NCBI GenBank assembly: GCA_964023275.1
Contig: OZ029916.1
Span: 32,208,587-32,272,586, forward strand
From: Norana najaformis
Taxonomy: Eukaryota; Annelida; Clitellata; Crassiclitellata; Hormogastridae
Direction of reading: 5' to 3'
Length of the DNA stretch: 64,000 nt
A program made the position numbers and the translations under genes. This document shows positions 12,501 through 24,139 of the stretch, in pieces. Every line of letters begins with the position of its first letter. Within the stretch, counting starts at the first letter, position 1. A model generated the notes under the pieces. The model ran no database searches. It was not told the origin of the DNA and saw nothing but the letters and a program-made list of their open reading frames with translations.

Positions 12501-15500
12501 CATCAGCAGTACTGGCAAATTGTAAGAAATTTAAAAAGCAATTAAGTCAGGATTATTTTATGAATTTGGAGTCTGAATGTAAATAAGCACAATTTATTTT
12601 TTGACTTGATGCACTTTTGTGAGGTTTTATAGTCCATGCACACATTTTAAGCAGTCCCTTAAGCTAAGCCGACCACAAAAGACAGCCATTGATATGAAGT
12701 GTTGGTATGTCTCAGCATACAAGTGTGAGTGACCATTACGCTTCCTCACTGTCTGATCTACAGATACACGTTTACCGTTGTGATGTCATAAGTTCCATTA
12801 ATTGTGATTAATTGCATGGAGTTGAGACTGCAGTGCCATGACCATTGTGGTCCATGCACGTGGACCTCGATTGGTGTGGGTGCACTGTGGTGAATGTTCT
12901 TATTTGGTAAAATTATGCAAAATGAGAATAATCAAAGATATAGTAGCTAATAGTATATATTTGCGATAGAAAACATATTTACACCAGAAACTTGTTATAA
13001 CACTGTCATTGGGAGGCACTTCAAGAACTGCCTTTAATGAGGTCATGTTTTAACAAGGTTATTTTCCATGGTTGAACTAATTTTGGGATCCATAGCGCAG
13101 ACTGCATTATGTTGAAATCCATATCAAAATGGAGTGGTGTACTTACGTATGTATCCAGATGCTTCATATAGCACTTTTCAAGTTCCTCACAAAAGTGCTG
13201 CCTATGCTAGCGTAAGGGGTATTAAAGTTCATTAAGAACAAAGTGTTGGTTTATAAGCAAACTTTGTGCAGACTGCTGGAAAAGTGACCACTGCAGACTC
13301 TTGCTCGCATATAGTGCTTGACAAATGGAAGATGTGCATGCAGTACACGAAGCTATATAATTTGTACATAAGTGTAATGTTTAGTGTTTTTCTTCAGCAT
13401 CATTCAGTTTTGTGTCATGCTGCTATGTGTTCAGTTTTTGTTTGCAATTATTTTGGAGTTTTATTGTTGGTTATTTAGATCAGGAGTGCTGGTACAGATC
13501 TCTGCATTGATATGAAGTTTCGTGGAGAAAATGATCGTTTTGGACTGGAACAATGTCTGAAAGATAACCCTAGTCTAGGTGGTGAACAGGTGAGAATTGT
13601 CTTATATATTATTATTATTGAAATAATTAAATTGTGCTGATTTATGAATTCACCTCAAAAGCACAGGTAGCTAGAAAAAGATAAGTCTTCAACCATTTGC
13701 AATATGAAATAAGAGAAAGAGAAGGCTCCTGCAAAAGCTGGTGGTAGTGAATTCCACTGATGAGAACCAGTGTGCTAAAAGGCATAGAAACCACACATCT
13801 TTTTTGGTAAGTTAGGACAAATGGCTGACCAGAGAAAGCAGATGTCTGATGATTTTAGGTTGCATTATGCTTTGAGACTGGTTGTTTAATTTAGTTGTTA
13901 TTACGTGATCCATTTACTAATGAAAATGAGAAGATTCAAGACATATGGGGGTGTAAAAGGCGCTATGTAAATGTCCTAATGCTTTCATCTTTGTTATTTA
14001 ACTTGCCTGCTATAGCATGCTTTTGATGCCATTGTGTGGCACTGTAGCAATTGGAACTGACGTGGCACAAGGACATTCGGCCTCGAAAGCGATCAATGTG
14101 TTTCGATGTTTCACAATCGATTCACAAAACACCAATCATAATATACAACTGCCATGGTATGCAAGGGAACCAGTGGTGGAAGTACAATGTGGTATGTTAT
14201 GCCAAAGTTCTTAGTCGTCTAGGGTTTGTATTAAAATGCTTGGAACCTTCTGATGAAAATGTGTTTATATGCTGTAAATCTGAATGTAGATGTCTACAAT
14301 TAAATAATGTATAAATAATCAAATCAGAAAACTTCTATAGCTATAATATTTATTGCACAAAATATGTCACATTCAGCAACATAAACAGTAATACTTTGTA
14401 AAAGGAGCTGGATAAAAGCTGAGGCTTATGCTAGATCCTAACAACACACTTCTTCTTTAGCAGGAGAAGCCTACATTTGCACTAGATTAACTGCTGACAG
14501 CATTGAACTTTTTTAAGAATGCTGAACTATGCAAACATGATAGATTGAGAAAAAGAAATACTGTAAGTCTTTGACCAGGGAAAAGAGAAAAAAGTTAGAA
14601 GAAAAGAGGAATAAAGGTAAACCACAAGCTAAATCAACTAAACAATTGAATCAACTACCTACAGAACTGTATTTGACTGTGCACGAGGAAACCTGGCCTA
14701 TGCCAGAAAGATTCAGAAAAATTGGTTGTTTGTCTCGAGTCAATGTGTGGATGTGCGCAATCCCCCGGGATTGAAAAACCTGTGCTAAGTTTGGTGTAGA
14801 ATTGTTTTTTTTTTCTGGAAAATCAGACTTCATCCTCAAGAACATGCAGAAAGGTTCCTCTGAAGGCCTGGATTTAGTCTGATTGAATATTGATTTGATG
14901 GAATCTTTGTCTGAGGGCAAAGGTTGTTAAACAGGCATGCACATACCGCTGCTGTGACAGAGACTTTCTATAGCAGTGCTGCTTAAAGTAGACCAGACTT
15001 ACCATTTTCTTGTTGACAGGCAGATACCAGATGGACCATGTTTCAAAGCTCATCTAGCAATGCATAGCTCTGTAGCCTTTATGAGGACATTATACTGAAT
15101 ATCTTCTTCTTTAGTTCTGCTTACCTAACTCAAGCTATCAGTACAGGGTTTCTTGTGCCGCTTAGCATGCCACCTGAAATCTCTTGGCTTGATACATAGT
15201 GGTATGCGTGCTATAAGTTGCTGACGCCTGTATTATATGACTTTTCATACCCTAAGGTGATAAGAATTCAAGGGCTATGTAAAGTCAGTCTGGAGAGAAG
15301 GGACTGAATCTGGACAAAATTATATTAATTTTATTTTAAAACTTTTATGCACATAAGACCCACACAGATTTGTTTTAAGGACATGAGCACTTCCTTAACA
15401 TGCAGTTGCTTACCAAATAGAGATTTACGGAATAAATGAAAATCATTTCAGTGAAGTTATTTTCTTTCTGTGTTACAGAATACAAAGCAGCTGTTTCATC

Positions 15501-15664
15501 CGATATCTGGTCAGTGCCTCGACTGTGATCTGGAGCGCAGGGAGCTGTTCATGGTTCACTGTGACGAAAATTCACGCACCCAGAAGTGGCAGTGGGAAAC
15601 GGTCAACGAGACGCTGGCTCAAAAGGAGTGGGCTCTGACAAAGGAGGAGCTTGATCGGATGTAG
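3503..15664 (+). CDS. GALNT10: Polypeptide N-acetylgalactosaminyltransferase 10-like, complete, 12 exons
   Basis: This enzyme transfers GalNAc from UDP-GalNAc to Ser/Thr, often on already glycosylated peptides, in the Golgi. Exons: 3503-3679, 4865-5027, 6076-6220, 7044-7210, 8130-8321, 8582-8759, 10015-10132, 11299-11409, 11990-12211, 13479-13589, 14048-14191, 15479-15664. They join in phase to 637 codons plus TAG; human GALNT10 has 603. The protein is type II: MRR start, membrane anchor at residues 11-30, a stem, a GT-A domain from about 175 ([12 protein letters not shown]), the metal-binding D267-S-H269, WGGEQYE at 370-376, VGHIYRK with H398, then a ricin-type lectin domain at about 492-630 with CID, CFD and CLD motifs and [21 protein letters not shown] and [10 protein letters not shown] point to GALNT10 rather than other family members. 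The start ATG is supported by the same MRR plus hydrophobic N-terminus in human. Intron sizes run from about 0.26 to 1.9 kb. Confidence 0.95.
4425..4640 (+). repeat. tRNA-derived SINE in GALNT10 intron 1
   Basis: A-box-like TAGATAGCACATTGG is followed by a B box, GGTTCAGATCC, at about 4478-4488, then an unrelated body and an A/T-rich end. The head differs from the SINE at 1421, so it appears to be a second tRNA-SINE type. It lies in sense orientation in the 3680-4864 intron. Confidence 0.55.
5459..5489 (+). repeat. Intronic copy of part of GALNT10 exon 2
   Basis: This 31-base stretch repeats bases 4922-4952 of coding exon 2 with a single mismatch (C931 versus A468, counting in the last three digits). 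It sits in the following intron about 430 bases downstream of the exon end. No splice sites flank it, so it is not an alternative exon. Confidence 0.75.
7620..8078 (+). mobile_element. Non-LTR retrotransposon ORF tail (RTE-like) in GALNT10 intron 4
   Basis: An open frame ending with TGA at 8076-8078 encodes the typical C-terminus of an endonuclease-reverse transcriptase polyprotein: [46 protein letters not shown] and a closing KWRRLI. Only the tail is present; the reverse transcriptase core is missing. It is in the same orientation as the gene and stops 51 bases before exon 5 (8130). The frame is unbroken over about 115 codons, suggesting a fairly recent insertion. The clade call rests on the GHV.R and GRPR..W motifs and could be another non-LTR clade. 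Confidence 0.8.
9365..9440. repeat. TA/TACA microsatellite
   Basis: Alternating TA runs with interspersed CACA and TGTA, in GALNT10 intron 6. No other content. Confidence 0.85.
11461..11635 (+). repeat. TATG-rich microsatellite running into a family B hairpin
   Basis: Degenerate TATG/TATA repeats (11461-11590) end in AGACCTTCAATACCTGACAA and GGTGCTGTATAAAGG, a worn copy of the family B hairpin module. It lies in GALNT10 intron 8. Confidence 0.55.
11675..11927 (+). repeat. 28-bp minisatellite, about 9 units, in GALNT10 intron 8
   Basis: Tandem units begin near 11675, 11703, 11732, 11760, 11788, 11816, 11844, 11871 and 11899. The core of most units is CAGGTATGCT, followed by TATTTGGA and GACCA. 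Unit lengths are 27-29, mostly 28. The array ends about 60 bases before exon 9 (11990). Because 28 is not a multiple of three, the open frame across it is accidental. Confidence 0.9.
12352..12465 (+). repeat. Dispersed repeat family A copy in GALNT10 intron 9
   Basis: It carries TTTTTCAATGAACTTATTAT, GGGTGAGCTCCTTCAC, CCCACTTGAATGGGTG and a weak GTGTATTGACTGTG in the order seen in the other family A copies. Confidence 0.55.
13640..13860 (+). repeat. Dispersed repeat family D copy in GALNT10 intron 10
   Basis: It matches the repeat at 58030-58330 through shared blocks: TTATGAATTCAC, CAGGTAGCTA, GGTAGTGAATTCCACTGATG, AAAAGGCATAGAAACCACA and TTTTTTGGTAAGTTAGGACAA. Identity is visibly patchy, so the copy is old. 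Confidence 0.6.
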
Positions 15665-15950
15665 GCCACCTCGATTTGTCTGTGTTAAGACGGAGGAGTC
15701 TGTTTTATGCATTCCATTACTCCTGTGCATTCTGCTGTCGAATAAGTGACCAAACAACAAACGTCGCCAAGTCCTGTGATTTGTGGTTGCCTCTATTCCA
15801 GCAAAAAATTATGTTTGTTTATTGGACCAGTTTCATTTGAAATATTTTAAATTAAGAACTTCTTGGTTGGCTTCGTCATGTCAGTAATAGCACGTAACCG
15901 TTTGTAAAGTAAATGTGGGAAGCGCATGCACTTTCCTCGTGTTTTTATCT

Positions 15951-15956
15951 AATAAA
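15951..15956 (+). terminator. GALNT10 poly(A) signal
   Basis: AATAAA stands about 290 bases after the GALNT10 stop codon and is the first canonical hexamer downstream, giving a short 3-prime UTR. The actual cleavage site is not visible. Confidence 0.65.
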
Positions 15957-16178
15957 AATGGCATTGGCTAATTCATGGGATGTGGCCAACATGCCACCAA
16001 ATTTAAGCACTTGGTTGTATGGTGGACATTGCATTTGTGTTTTTCTTTCACCTCCTTTGTGTCTTGGGGTCAAATTTCGGTGCAGTGTGAAATTGTCAAC
16101 TTGTTGCTAAGCCACTTAAACTGTAAAGAAGTTTGTCCAGTTGTGTTGCACTTCCTTCAAACCCCAGGACCACGTCTC

Positions 16179-16286
16179 TGTATGTATGTTTGTATGTGTG
16201 TACATATGTACATACATATGTATGTGTCTGAGCATTTATATAATGCCTTACTAAAAACCTCACAAAGGCAATGTATAAATATTAAG
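16179..16286 (+). repeat. TATG microsatellite followed by a family B hairpin
   Basis: TGTATG repeats (16179-16225) lead directly into an inverted repeat whose arms are ATTTATATAATGCCTT (near 16235) and AAGGCAATGTATAAAT (near 16266), separated by ACTAAAAACCTCACA. The arms pair with two mismatches. Confidence 0.65.
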
Positions 16287-19200
16287 GTATACGTTTATCT
16301 GCATGTATCTACAGGCTAATGCTAATAGAAGTGTAAAGAATTAACTGTACCCTCATCTTAAGTTACATAATACAAGCATCGGTATGCATTTTCACAAGCT
16401 GTCGTCTGCTGGATAACCAACATTAAGTAATGTATTTAAATAAATAGGTAATGCATTTGTTAATACGCTATGTGTCCATCAGGTGACCGAGGAATCATGG
16501 ATGATTGGCTGTTTCTAGGGGTGCAGTATGGACACCCTAGCAACCACCCTTCCCATTGCAGACACCCATGTGCTCAGCAAAAGCCAATTTTACTGGTTCA
16601 TGTGGTTTGCATTTTTTGTTGAGGTTTATGTTGTTGAGGTTGTTTTGTTGATATTTGACTTTTGTTGGGATTGATTGTTATGTTTCTAACTTCATGTCTG
16701 GGAAGTTGATATTTAAGAGGTTTTGATGACAAATGGTTTTTGCTGGACAACGAGTTCCTTGTTTTTAAAGTTTTGGTCTTAATGTGCCTGCAGCGTCATT
16801 CTGTCACTTAGATTGTTCTTACTGTTGACAATTTCTTCTGCATTTTGGCAGTTTAGGCTTTTTTGTAAATGGTCACAATTACTAGAGGTGCTGTATAATT
16901 CTACAAGAACCATGCAATTGGTGTAAACTACTCATTTCATTAGGATGTCTCCTTTTTCCTTCCCCTTCTTTCCTCAAGTCGGTGGATTCACCTGGATGAT
17001 GAAGTCTGTCGATTAGTGACTGTCGAACTTGCTTATGGAGTTAGCTGATGAAAATGTTGATGTGGCTCAAAGACACTGCAGGCTTAGCATTGGTGGAGCT
17101 CTAGAGCCTAGTTGCTATGTAGAAGTTTGCCTGTACACTGGAAACTCTGTATAATGCTGTCTTTGTGAGCCATATCAGGAACCACATTATAACAAATTCA
17201 TACTGTAACAAGTTTATTTTCTATTGGTGGATTAATTTTGTGATCCATGTCCCCAACTGTGTTTTATCAGAGTTCATGTTACATTGAAGCGTATTATAAT
17301 GAGTCTCTGGTGTACTTGATCTTGCTCATGTTACATTACAAGTTTTGCTAAACATGACTGAAAGATGACAGAGAAAGCAATACGACTGGATGGAATATTT
17401 ATAGAAGGTACCCCAGTTTGGGAGACGATTTTGTAATTTTCTGCTTAACCAAGAATGGATTTAATTGTAAATATATTTACTAGTGAATTGTACGATTGAC
17501 ATATCGAATTTATTAATTTGTTAATATTGCTTGGTGCATTTGTTAAGTGCCCTATTCAGATGTGCTTCTCTTCTGCTAACAGACCCACTGTGTCAGAGTT
17601 TGGGTTCACACTTTTGAGATTTACTGACATAAGTGTTGTTATATTAATATTCTGATAAATGCCATACATTCTGAACTGCATATTTTAACTGGATGAGCAA
17701 GGCATGCAGAGATGTAGCTTACGGCGTTCAGTAAGGAAGTTTGCTTTCTTTACAGCCCATTTATGATAAGTAACTTTGTCCAGTTAATTCTTTGCTTAAT
17801 TGCTGTATTCTCGCTATTATCTTCATTATTTTCTGATCTGTTATGCTTATGCCTAGTACTTATTTGCTTAAAGATGAACTTGTTCTTAATGAACTCGAAC
17901 ATAATTTAGGCTAGTGAGGATTGCCTCTGAGAGGTGTGTAAAGGCCACTATTAAAATGTTCAGTTATATAAATGTAGTAAAGTTTACTTGATTACCTGCT
18001 TGGTACTTGAAGCTTAGCAGTAAAGATATTAAAAGACTCTTGCCAAGTGTCTGTGTGTTCACTGTTTTGTTTGCCAGGTACTTGTCAAAATACTTGGATG
18101 TTATTGCATGAAGTGTCACTTTACTTTGGAAATCATCACCTTTTTGACAACAGAGAATTTCCCTCTGAGTAAATAAACTCTGACATCAGACACCATGGCT
18201 ATACCATGTGGAAAAGCCCTTGGTATCTGCAGAAAGCATGTGGAACATTTTCAGCCTGCCCCATGGCAACAAATGATAGATTGTTTTACACTCGCTTACA
18301 CAGATTCCTCATTCAGCACCCTTTACGGCTATATCTTGCCAACCTTATACCCTAGAGTTCACCCTTATTTTGCTGCCAGCTTTCAACTTATGCCTTGCCC
18401 ATAGGTCGCCTTGTAAGGTCCTTTTCTAAAGGTAAATTAGAACTTTGGACCCAAGTCCCATGACTGTAATAACAGAATTTGTATCATAATTATGCGCATT
18501 ATCAGGAGATTCAGGTGTAGAGGTATTATGCATCACCATAGGACAAACTCTGACTGATTCTAAATTTAATTTGAAGCATTAGAACACAAACCTCATTATA
18601 ATTCTAATTATAAAAATATGCTTGTATTGTTTCCAAGGCAATGCTTTGATAAACAGTTGGTCTTTTGTAATTTGCTTCATCTGTCCGACTATGAAGCCTG
18701 AATGTGCTGTTGCCAGACTGTTTCTTAGAGCTGTCATTCTGCATGTGTTTTTAAATATATTGTTATTGAAGTTTGCAGAATCTTATTTTTTTCTGGATTG
18801 ATATTGATTCTAGCAATTATGTCCCAAATGATATGGAGAATTGCATTAAAGATTATTACTGTATTTAGGAAAAATTTGACTGAATAAGTAACGTTTATGT
18901 TTTTACCACTATCTCTATGTCTTGTCTATCGATGGACTGACAGACAGACAGAGGCTGATGTGAGAAAAAGAGGTAGGAGGGAGAGACAGATACACTAACG
19001 GACAGATACTCTGTCTGTACGCCTGTGTGTCTAACAGTCACACTAACACACAGACAGACGGAGAGGGAAGAGAATGTGTTTTGCCTGTGTCTGTTAAGGG
19101 GAGCTGAGAAGAGGAGATAAGAATCTGACTGAACTTTTTTTGTAGCACAGTTCCCACTACGAGCGCTGCAGTAGCGAAATGTCTTGGTCCCGACTGGTTT

Positions 19201-19764
19201 CTATTATTTAATGGAACTTGTGTCATTGCTTTAACATATTTCTGTGCAGAATTATTTCAGCAAACTGTTCATACAATCAGGTGTTTCAGCTGGTTGTGTG
19301 CACATGTTCGTTTTTCTTCAGCTTATTGCGTTAATAAGATTTTGTGTTTCAGCCGATCACACTTGTCAGCCAATTGTGTTCAGTTGATCTCGTGTTTCGG
19401 CTTCTGTTAACATAGTTGTGTGTATTTCAATTTATTCGTCTGTTTCAGATGTGTTTTTGTGTTTTTATGATCATGTAATAGAGATGTTTACATGCTTCAG
19501 TTGATCGCATGTTTTAATCGTTTTTTATCACAGCTGAAGATCAAGTAAATTGGATGACTTGCCTTTCTTGTATGAAGTATTATACTTGCATTCTGTCTCA
19601 AACCCATGGGGTTTGTGCAGACCAAATCATTACAACCATGAAAGGAAGACTGTTAAAAAGCGAAAGGAAATAATTGCTTTAATGGTCATATCAGATACAT
19701 GCTGTCACCAGGAAAATATAAATATAAACATTTGCAAAACGACAACATCGACAACAACAACCGA

Positions 19765-19808
19765 CATTATTATTATTGTTAATAATAATAATAATAATAA
19801 TATTATTA
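19765..19808. repeat. AAT/ATT microsatellite
   Basis: A run of ATT followed by about nine AAT units; intergenic. Confidence 0.85.
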
Positions 19809-20574
19809 TCTTTCTGATATCCATAATAGTGTTTACATTTTATAAATTTTTAAATATAGATTTTGCTTATAACGCGAAGGCGTGTGTGAATTTAGGCCTA
19901 TATATGCATAGCTGGTAAACATGTTTTTAGCGTAACACCTGCGAGAAATAAAACAATGTTGACTTTTGGCGTGGGAGAGCTCGTCACACGTTTTAGTGGT
20001 CTGTTACCAAGATCAATTTTATTACTGAAGTCCGCGAAATGTAAGTCTTAATAGCTCCCTTTTATTCGGCCTCGCCTGCGTTTGTTGTCGATTGATTTTT
20101 TGGGCCAATACGGGATATATCTCATAGCCTGCGTTCTTTGGACTTCGGATTCGAACAGTTTAATATGCCATGCTAAAGAGAATATGGCGATTTAGATGAG
20201 AATGGAGTGACCAAGGGAGACATCGAGATAGGCGTACGGCGTAGTAAAACAGGGCTACCCAGTATGTGACCCAGCTGATCGTGAGGATTGTGTTGTGTTG
20301 ATTGTGCATGGTGGCATTGTTTGGAAGAAGTTACGTTTAATAGGCCACGGAACACGCATACTAGTATTAACGCGTCACACAGCGGACTTCGCTTAGTTGG
20401 AGATTCTAAAAAAATTCCAGGCTATGGCAGTCAAAGTGCTTGCCGATATGTTTGGCTGCCACATACTGAGCTTTGCCTACGTTATACGTCCACATACGCG
20501 GCTGCACCTACCGGTCATATAAATTAGCCTATGGGCTCTGATTACGACGTAGATAGCAGGTTAGTTTTGAAGCC

Positions 20575-20940
20575 ACACAATACAGCGCCTTTTAAGTACC
20601 TCACAAAACCGTCTTTAATGTCTAATTAGAAATTAGACGTCGAATAGGGTTGCCATGTGGCCGTTTTGAACCGGACAGTCCGATATTTATGTATGTCATC
20701 TGTCCCAGAGTTAATACGTGATACATAAGTATGTATCCAATATATTTAGTTGCCGTTAAAGTTTGCAAGATTTTTACTATAGGTACCCACGCTCTTGGAT
20801 CTTGACCCGAAACCGAACCCTTTTGCCTATCGATTCTGCATTGACTGAGCGCCTGTGAATAAGCTGGTCCCCGCGGCGCGGCTTTCGTTGGGCGCTGTAG
20901 AATCTTGGAATTACAATTACGATTATGCTCAACATCGAGT
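20575..20940 (+). repeat. Dispersed repeat family B copy
   Basis: Starts with AGCGCCTTTTAAGTACCTCA and later carries CTCTTGGATCTTGACC, GTGAATAAGCTGGTCCC and TAGAATCTTGGAATTACAAT. The same blocks in the same order occur at 53765-53995. An internal insertion separates the head (20580-20610) from the body (20785-20940). Confidence 0.7.
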
Positions 20941-22249
20941 TTCTCTAGTTTAGCCACGATACGAGGAAACAGCTGTTAATGTGACGGAAGCCCTTCCCAA
21001 GACCTGCGCTGCATAAATTCGATTTTTATACGTCTAAGTTGCATGGCGCATTTCTTGATAAGATTCTTTTCCTAGTTTGACTTGAGCTCCATATAAGAAG
21101 CATAATTATGTGTCCGATATTTTAGAATGAGCTGATCCTCGAGCCATAATTATTTGCAGTACTTATCAAAGCATTACTGCGCAATAAGAATTTTTCTGTT
21201 TAAGATATTCCGTGACCCTAGGAATTTAAATTTCGAAGGCCAGCTGATGTGTGCCAAGGCTTATTACAGTGGCAGAGGCCAAAAAATGATCTCACCTGAC
21301 AAATTCACTGAAAAATGAGCGGCGTCGAAGCCATACGTTCGCTATCGAAAACACATTTTACATTTAATAGAAGCCGCGCACTTACTTGTTTACATAGGCC
21401 TGTGCAGAACAGTCAGCCGTTCCTAGTGGCCGCTGAGTTGAAAAGTGCGATTTGATATAGGTAGGATTTAGTTTGACGGTTTTAGCATTAATCGGGTAAC
21501 ATTAATTAGGTTTCATTTTTATACTATTACTTGAATGATGAAATGGTGTCCGGTGATTGTTTTCTATTTGGTGAGATGTAATTTTCCACTGAAATCGAAT
21601 ATGATTTGCGTCTTGTGACCAATCTAATCGATAGACTGACGCCAAAGGGTTGTAGTAGGATAGTTATTTTAATATATGTTTGCGATCGTCTCCATGTAGA
21701 TCGCCTATGAGCACCGATTAATTTTTACAAAATTGGTCAGGTATTACGAGATTGTACTCTTTTGCGTTTCTCTTTAACCTGTGTTAATTATCGAGGATAT
21801 CCTTAATCCGGTAAGATTTGACTTTGACACGCCCATTGATGTTTCTTGTTAGATTTATACGAGTTCGTAGCGAATCCCCGAAACGATTTTCGACCGGATC
21901 CCGAAATCGATTCTGTACGTGAGACCCAGATTCCCGAAAATTAAGAAGATAACGTTTGTATGGCGGAATTAGGAATTTTTCCTGAAAGTCAATGTCTACA
22001 CGACGGGATGGGATGTTGTTACCTGTGGGAAACACTGAGATCCTATAGTTCGGCTACTATTGCCGATTAGATAGTTCATACAAGTTTTCGGGATTTCGAC
22101 CGGATCCTATAAAACTGTTTTCAGAAAATCAGGCTGTTGTGTATTTTCAGCACTTTCAGGGATTTAGGATGACCCCGATTTATACGGCTTCGGCTGTTGG
22201 CCTAAGATGTAAATGTGTATGTTTTTGTATAATGACCATTTGGCCTTGA

Positions 22250-22365
22250 CCCTAATAATTTTACAGCGAATTTAGCGGGTGAGATCCTTCATCACTGCCG
22301 CCCATTTGAATGGACACCACCCCATTTAGGGGTTGTACGGACCATGATAGCTCAAGATTAAATTC
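22250..22365 (+). repeat. Dispersed repeat family A copy
   Basis: Contains GGGTGAGATCCTTCATCACT, CCCATTTGAATGGACACCAC, CCATTTAGG and GTACGGACCATGATAGC, one of the best preserved copies of the family. Confidence 0.65.
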
Positions 22366-22599
22366 TCCGACATATATCCACTATTAGTATGCAAAATGGC
22401 ATCCTGATGCACAGAGGCACTTTAGCCAATCGTAATTGTTAACTCGGGATTTTACAGCGTCCAAAGAAAGCTAAATCATGGAATCAGCTTGCTTACAGGC
22501 ACTTACTTGCAATGAAACTGTTGGGCAGGAAGGGTCAGATTTGGTTCTAGGTTAAAAAACAAGAATCAGGCAGGCAAACAGTTTGGAAGTGGAGTGGCA

Positions 22600-22890
22600 A
22601 GATATATAAGGGGAAGAGGAGAAAGCAGGATAGGATTTGTGGAAGAGGCATGTTTTCAGTTGTGAGTGAAAGGCCTGCAAATAGATTGCGAGAGATGAAG
22701 TATTGGTGAGTTCATCAGATGAGTCAGATAAAATGTGTCATAATTCTGATGATATTCCAGAGGGGTAGAGCAGCTGTGGCTATGGAGCAATTTCCAGATT
22801 TTAAGGATGAGGTGTTGGGGTGATGTGAGTATTTGCGTTATGTAAACATTGTTGGTATTTGTCATGGAAGAAAAAGGAAACAAATTTAGT
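22600..22890 (-). mobile_element. LINE 3-prime tail (CR1/L2-like), minus strand
   Basis: Read on the minus strand, it matches the closing segment of the LINE at 48594-49075: CCTCATCCTTAAAAT, then GCTCCATAGCCACAGCTGC and a CTCTGGAA block (the W-N-L-P region), followed by a segment encoding F-H-S-Q-L-K-T-C-L-F. Stops and frameshifts break it. Bases 22822-22889 recur at 24994-25062. Confidence 0.6.
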
Positions 22891-24139
22891 TTGTCTTAAA
22901 GCGGAGTTTATCAATTGTTCTTTCGCGTTCGGACTGTAACTGTGATCAAGTCCACGTACTGGATATTTTTGCACGAGTTTGACATGAATTTCGAACTGTT
23001 GGACGGTTTTATTTGCACGTGTTTAACGCCCATTCGACATTGGAAGAGTCCATATCTAGTCAAGGGGATGTCAGGTCCGGTGCCGAGATGGTTGGTTGCG
23101 GCAAAAGAGATGTGACATCGGATCTGCTTCAACCGTCTTACAGAAGGGGCTTTTACCATCAACAGAAGTGCTGTCTACTAAGGATCGGCCTGCCTGATCG
23201 AGCAAACATCCCGACACCGCGTCTTCTGCCACCTACACGGGATGCTGTGGACGATAGTGCTTTGGTGTGTGTGACGCTGTTGTTTGACTTTGTCCTACGT
23301 CTTTGACGCTGCTTGGTCCAGGGACACTCTGAATGTCGTGTCATCCATCTACTCTGGATGGGAATCCGTTGGCAGGTCTAAGCGTGTGTGCGCAGGCTTG
23401 TCACCAGTGACTTTTCTAGTTCTTCTAACAGTTGACTGCTACATGATAAACTTTATGATCTTATGACATTTCTAACATCATTGCGGTTTGTGCAGAGAGC
23501 GCCACTGATGAGTTTATCTTGAGGCGGCACTATACAAATTTTAAATTATAATTACAATTATAAGAGGTTCAAGAACAGATCCTTGTAGAACTCTGCAAGT
23601 GAGGGGACATGATTGGGATGAGACTTTGGCGTTTTGAAGGAGAAAGAGCGGGAGGAGAGGTGATTGGCTTCAAAGAGAAGCATTTCATGGGCCATTTTAC
23701 CTGTCTCTGCTGGTAAGCTCATACAAATTTGAGCTTGCTTATACATTAATTAATGCTTTAAACCGTACTGTGTAAAATGTCTAAAATCCACTCAGTTATG
23801 GGTCATCAGTTATGTATACATATGTGATATTGGGTATTTGTGGCAAATGGTTGTGTCTCATAGAAGACAGCATTTATGTTCAACTTCAGTGAAATTAAAC
23901 ATTCTACCGGTTTCGTCATTTATATGTGCTTGTGGCAGTTGGTAAATATGTGACTAAACTTCAGATTTACAAACTGAAAAAGTTTTAAATGATTTGGCTA
24001 ATAAAAATATTATGCGGCACCATCCAACAAACAGATGATGAATTACCAGTACTGCTGACAAAGAAACAAACAGCCAAAGCTGGTTTTCTTTTATCTAATT
24101 ATTAGTAACTTTTGCCTACTGATAGGAACTTGACCAGTG

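Larger units (their letters stand above)
15965..24139. other. Intergenic DNA between GALNT10 and SLC36
   Basis: No coding exon is supported here. Contents seen: a microsatellite with hairpin (16179-16286), an AAT run (19765-19808), a family B copy (20575-20940), an inverted partial family A piece (21275-21345), a full family A copy (22250-22365) and a minus-strand LINE tail (22600-22890). Bases 22900-23420 are richer in CpG than their surroundings and could hold the SLC36 promoter or a non-coding first exon; no splice donor could be assigned. 17100-17320 shows weak signs of an old DNA-transposon end. Confidence 0.5.
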